NCBI GenBank assembly: GCA_003162995.1
Contig: PLUZ01000202.1
Coordinates: 4,385 to 10,796 of the forward strand
Source of the DNA: Methylocapsa sp.
Lineage (GTDB): Bacteria > Pseudomonadota > Alphaproteobacteria > Rhizobiales > Beijerinckiaceae
Reading direction: 5' to 3'
Length of the DNA: 6,412 bases
In this document: positions 6,209-6,412 of the stretch, in pieces
How the letters are laid out: each line of letters starts with the position of its first letter
Position numbering within the stretch: position 1 is the first letter of the stretch
Position numbers and translations under genes: made by a program
The notes under the pieces: generated by a model
Seen by the model: the letters and a program-made list of their open reading frames with translations, nothing else
The model's database searches: none
Told to the model about the DNA's origin: nothing

Positions 6209-6412
6209 CTATTTGAATTTGAGCGCTTCTTTTTCGATCCCGTGATTCGACGTGTAGTGCAAGCGCTCAAGGGCTGCGTCGGGCGGCTTTAACGCAAACC
6301 CCAGGCTCATGGCGATCGCCGGGTGGGTCACATGGCCGCGATGCACATTGAGCCCGCTCCGCAAACCAGGATTGCTCGCAATCGCGCCGAGCCCGCCCGC
6401 GGCAAGGGCGAG
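6209..6412 (-). CDS. ald: Alanine dehydrogenase, C-terminal part (truncated by window edge)
   Basis: Only the last 67 codons are in the window; the gene enters from the right and stops at TAG (6211-6209). Alanine dehydrogenase converts L-alanine to pyruvate and ammonium with NAD+ in the cytoplasm. The segment GLNVHRGHVTHPAIAMSLGF followed by LKPPDAAL resembles the family C-terminus (a GLNxxxGxVTxxAVAxxLG pattern followed by PP and an acidic residue), preceded by LALAAGGLGAIASNPGLRSG matching the final helix. The nucleotide-binding domain is not visible, so related enzymes of the alanine dehydrogenase/transhydrogenase fold are possible. After DAALE there is a further tail ending HGIEKEALKFK, longer than I would expect. 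It faces mltG tail-to-tail and is not part of the fab cluster. Confidence 0.7.
   Translation of the reverse strand, partial: LALAAGGLGAIASNPGLRSGLNVHRGHVTHPAIAMSLGFALKPPDAALERLHYTSNHGIEKEALKFK

Noticed and set aside
1..6412. CRISPR array, tRNA/rRNA genes, phage or toxin-antitoxin genes, defence system
   Set aside because: No regularly spaced repeats, no tRNA-like or rRNA-like sequence, and no such protein motifs were found; the genes are core metabolism and cell-wall functions.

Overview
The window is a housekeeping segment from an alphaproteobacterium, most likely of the order Hyphomicrobiales (Rhizobiales), perhaps near Beijerinckiaceae or Methylocystaceae. This rests on the gene order fabD-fabG-acpP-fabF-mltG, the style of the protein sequences, high GC with strong codon bias, and a palindromic intergenic element of the kind scattered through these genomes. 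The family-level placement is inference from memory; no search was run.

Layout. Positions 1-328 hold no convincing gene: an 11-bp inverted repeat lies at the left edge, an AT-rich palindrome containing TATAAT at 122-141, then a GC-rich stretch able to form hairpins that would be the fabD leader. Four type II fatty acid synthesis genes follow on the + strand: fabD (329-1282), fabG (1317-2054), acpP (2242-2481) and fabF (2610-3875). A 378-bp gap (3876-4253) holds a perfect GC-rich hairpin and a two-part palindromic repeat. Then comes mltG (4254-6107), a membrane-bound murein transglycosylase with an unusually long Ala/Pro-rich tail. At the right edge, the last 67 codons of a convergent gene on the - strand (6209-6412) look like the C-terminus of alanine dehydrogenase.

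How the genes work together. FabD loads malonyl groups onto the AcpP carrier, FabF condenses malonyl-ACP with the growing acyl-ACP, and FabG reduces the resulting 3-ketoacyl-ACP. fabD and fabG are 34 bp apart and probably share a transcript. The 187-bp fabG-acpP gap has a candidate promoter and a palindrome, so acpP, which must be made in large excess, probably has its own promoter. The 128-bp acpP-fabF gap carries nested inverted repeats that may separate acpP expression from fabF. MltG trims nascent peptidoglycan strands; its position after fabF is an old bacterial linkage (fabF-pabC-mltG in Escherichia coli), here without pabC.

I found no evidence for a novel multi-gene system. The points worth a second look are regulatory DNA between the fab genes, the palindromic repeat, and the MltG tail.
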